A DNA stretch of 6,773 bases from Firmicutes bacterium CAG:170. GTDB taxonomy: Bacteria > Bacillota > Clostridia > Oscillospirales > Oscillospiraceae. Positions 5,525 through 6,773 of this stretch are shown piece by piece. The stretch spans positions 5,240 to 12,012 of the forward strand of contig FR887214.1 of the NCBI GenBank assembly GCA_000436735.1, in the 5' to 3' direction. A program made the translations under genes and the position numbers. How positions within the stretch are numbered: the first letter of the stretch is position 1; every line of letters starts with the position of its first letter. The notes under the pieces are model-generated. The model did not search any database. It was not told the origin of the DNA and worked only from the letters and a program-made list of their open reading frames with translations.

Positions 5525-5605
5525 ATGAAGCATCAGATCCTCTTCTGTACCTGCGCCACCGGCCGCTGCCGCCGCTGGAACGCAGAGTACGGAGATCACA
5601 GATGA
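5525..5605 (+). CDS. Cysteine-rich 26-residue leader peptide upstream of cysK (putative)
   Basis: ATG at 5525 is preceded by TGGAGG (5509-5514) with a 10-nt spacer, and the frame stays open to TGA at 5603-5605. The peptide starts MKHQILF, continues CTCATGRCRRW and ends in DHR. Cys codons are at positions 8, 10 and 15, followed by two Arg codons and the peptide's only Trp. It lies in the long leader of cysK, which encodes the cysteine-forming enzyme. A cysteine-loaded short ORF there is the classical layout for sensing charged tRNA-Cys by ribosome stalling. Cysteine-responsive leader ORFs are known in mycobacteria, and a clostridial equivalent here is inference. It has no recognised domain and is probably a regulatory translation event rather than a functional protein. 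A chance ORF remains possible, but ribosome binding site, length, Cys density and context agree. Confidence 0.6.
   Translation: MKHQILFCTCATGRCRRWNAEYGDHR
5551..5585 (+). promoter_or_regulatory. Possible hairpin over the leader-peptide Cys/Arg codons
   Basis: CTGCG (5551-5555) pairs with CGCAG (5581-5585), and CCA (5556-5558) pairs with TGG (5576-5578) past a 2-nt bulge. Inside, CGGC (5560-5563) and GCCG (5568-5571) close a 4-nt loop. The hairpin lies across the second and third Cys codons, so ribosome movement or stalling there would open or keep it. It is short and bulged, and its role is speculative. Confidence 0.35.
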
Positions 5606-5616
5606 AGCCAATTTTA

Positions 5617-5781
5617 TAGGGTGTATTCTTCCAACTCCCAATGCACCCGGACAGCGGGCCTTTTCACGCTGCGCTGCACCATTTTTCCTTGGAATACGTT
5701 AGTATTCCTGCGAAAAAATGTCTTGCTCAACGCAAAAATTCCTCGCTGCCGGTCACATTGGGAGTTTTCGGATACACTCTA
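5617..5781. repeat. 165-bp imperfect palindrome in the cysK leader (giant hairpin or MITE-like element)
   Basis: The two halves are complementary about one centre between 5699 and 5700. The outer arm TAGGGTGTAT (5617-5626) pairs with ATACACTCTA (5772-5781) with one G-U. AACTCCCAATG (5633-5643) pairs perfectly with CATTGGGAGTT (5756-5766). CCGG (5647-5650) pairs with CCGG (5749-5752), CAGCG (5652-5656) with CGCTG (5744-5748), and TTTTT (5682-5686) with AAAAA (5713-5717). The apex GGAATAC (5691-5697) and GTATTCC (5702-5708) close a GTTA loop. It sits between the leader-peptide stop and the cysK ribosome binding site. Both ends carry TA, the target duplicated by IS630/Tc1-type elements, so a small non-autonomous transposon is one reading. 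A long structured 5' untranslated RNA is the other. Confidence 0.75.
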
Positions 5782-5802
5782 GGAAATAGAGGAGAAATTA
5801 TT

Positions 5803-6735
<933 letters not shown>

Positions 6736-6737
6736 AA

Positions 6738-6768
6738 AGAACTCTTAAGGAAGTTCTGATTAAATCAG
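6738..6768 (+). other. Inverted repeats just after cysK, cut by the window end
   Basis: AGAACT (6738-6743) is complementary to AGTTCT (6752-6757), and CTGAT (6756-6760) to ATCAG (6764-6768) around a 3-nt loop. The two pairings compete for two bases. No T-run is visible before the window ends at 6773. This may be the start of a terminator or of a repeat that continues outside, and cannot be resolved here. Confidence 0.3.
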
Positions 6769-6773
6769 CGGCT

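Noticed and set aside
5508..5528. A six-codon ORF from ATG 5508 whose stop overlaps the leader-peptide start
   Set aside because: It has no upstream ribosome binding site, and its first bases overlap the ribosome binding site used by the 26-codon leader ORF. Coupling cannot be excluded, but nothing supports it.
5691..5708. GGAATAC-GTTA-GTATTCC as a separate CymR-type operator upstream of cysK
   Set aside because: It is an attractive inverted repeat, but its centre coincides exactly with that of the 165-bp palindrome, so it is most simply the tip of that structure. It also lies over 200 bp downstream of the predicted promoter.
5486..5802. A T-box or SAM riboswitch in the cysK leader
   Set aside because: I found no TGGNACCGCG-type T-box sequence and no S-box core. 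The leader instead has a Cys-rich ORF and a simple palindrome.
5641..5802. N-terminal extension of cysK from ATG 5641
   Set aside because: The extension would be encoded by the palindrome and the cysK ribosome binding site and has no match to the cysteine synthase N-terminus. ATG 5803 has a good ribosome binding site and gives the standard family start.

Overview
The window looks like chromosome of a GC-rich Clostridia member, plausibly a gut Oscillospiraceae-type Firmicute. This is inferred from strong GGAGG-type ribosome binding sites before almost every gene, near-consensus housekeeping promoters, lipoprotein-type solute-binding proteins, a GC-rich coding style, and proteins that read like clostridial family members. 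No rRNA, tRNA, CRISPR array or intact insertion sequence is visible.

Layout. (1) Bases 2-184 are the 3' end of a rightward gene, most likely purB. It converges on a leftward operon, and a 14-bp-stem terminator (236-281) sits between them. (2) Bases 291-2660 hold leftward amino-acid ABC cassette 1, in transcription order lipoprotein solute-binding protein, permease, ATPase. A consensus-like promoter (2700-2728) precedes it and a stem-loop lies between the binding-protein and permease genes. (3) Bases 2885-5296 hold cassette 2, with the same orientation and gene order and its own promoter (5350-5378). It also has a stem-loop between binding protein and permease, and a terminator (2823-2853) that separates it from cassette 1. 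(4) Rightward and divergent from cassette 2 is cysK (5803-6735, O-acetylserine sulfhydrylase). Its predicted promoter (5451-5479) gives a leader of about 317 nt.

The most interesting part is the cassette 2/cysK divergent region, 5297-5802. The cysK leader contains a 26-codon ORF with a good ribosome binding site and three Cys codons in an eight-codon stretch, which suggests cysteine-responsive attenuation. It is followed by an imperfect 165-bp palindrome (5617-5781) with an exact centre of symmetry. That palindrome could be a very long RNA hairpin or a MITE-like insertion. The cassette 2 promoter carries two copies of a TACCATGGTA palindrome, and the cysK start-site region carries CTACC-N5-GGTAG with the same half-sites. 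A shared repressor is therefore plausible.

Working model (inference): cysK makes cysteine from O-acetylserine and sulfide, and cassette 2 imports an amino acid whose supply is coordinated with cysteine synthesis, possibly cystine or another sulfur compound. Cassette 1 looks like an ordinary polar amino-acid importer under separate control. Substrates cannot be assigned from sequence alone.
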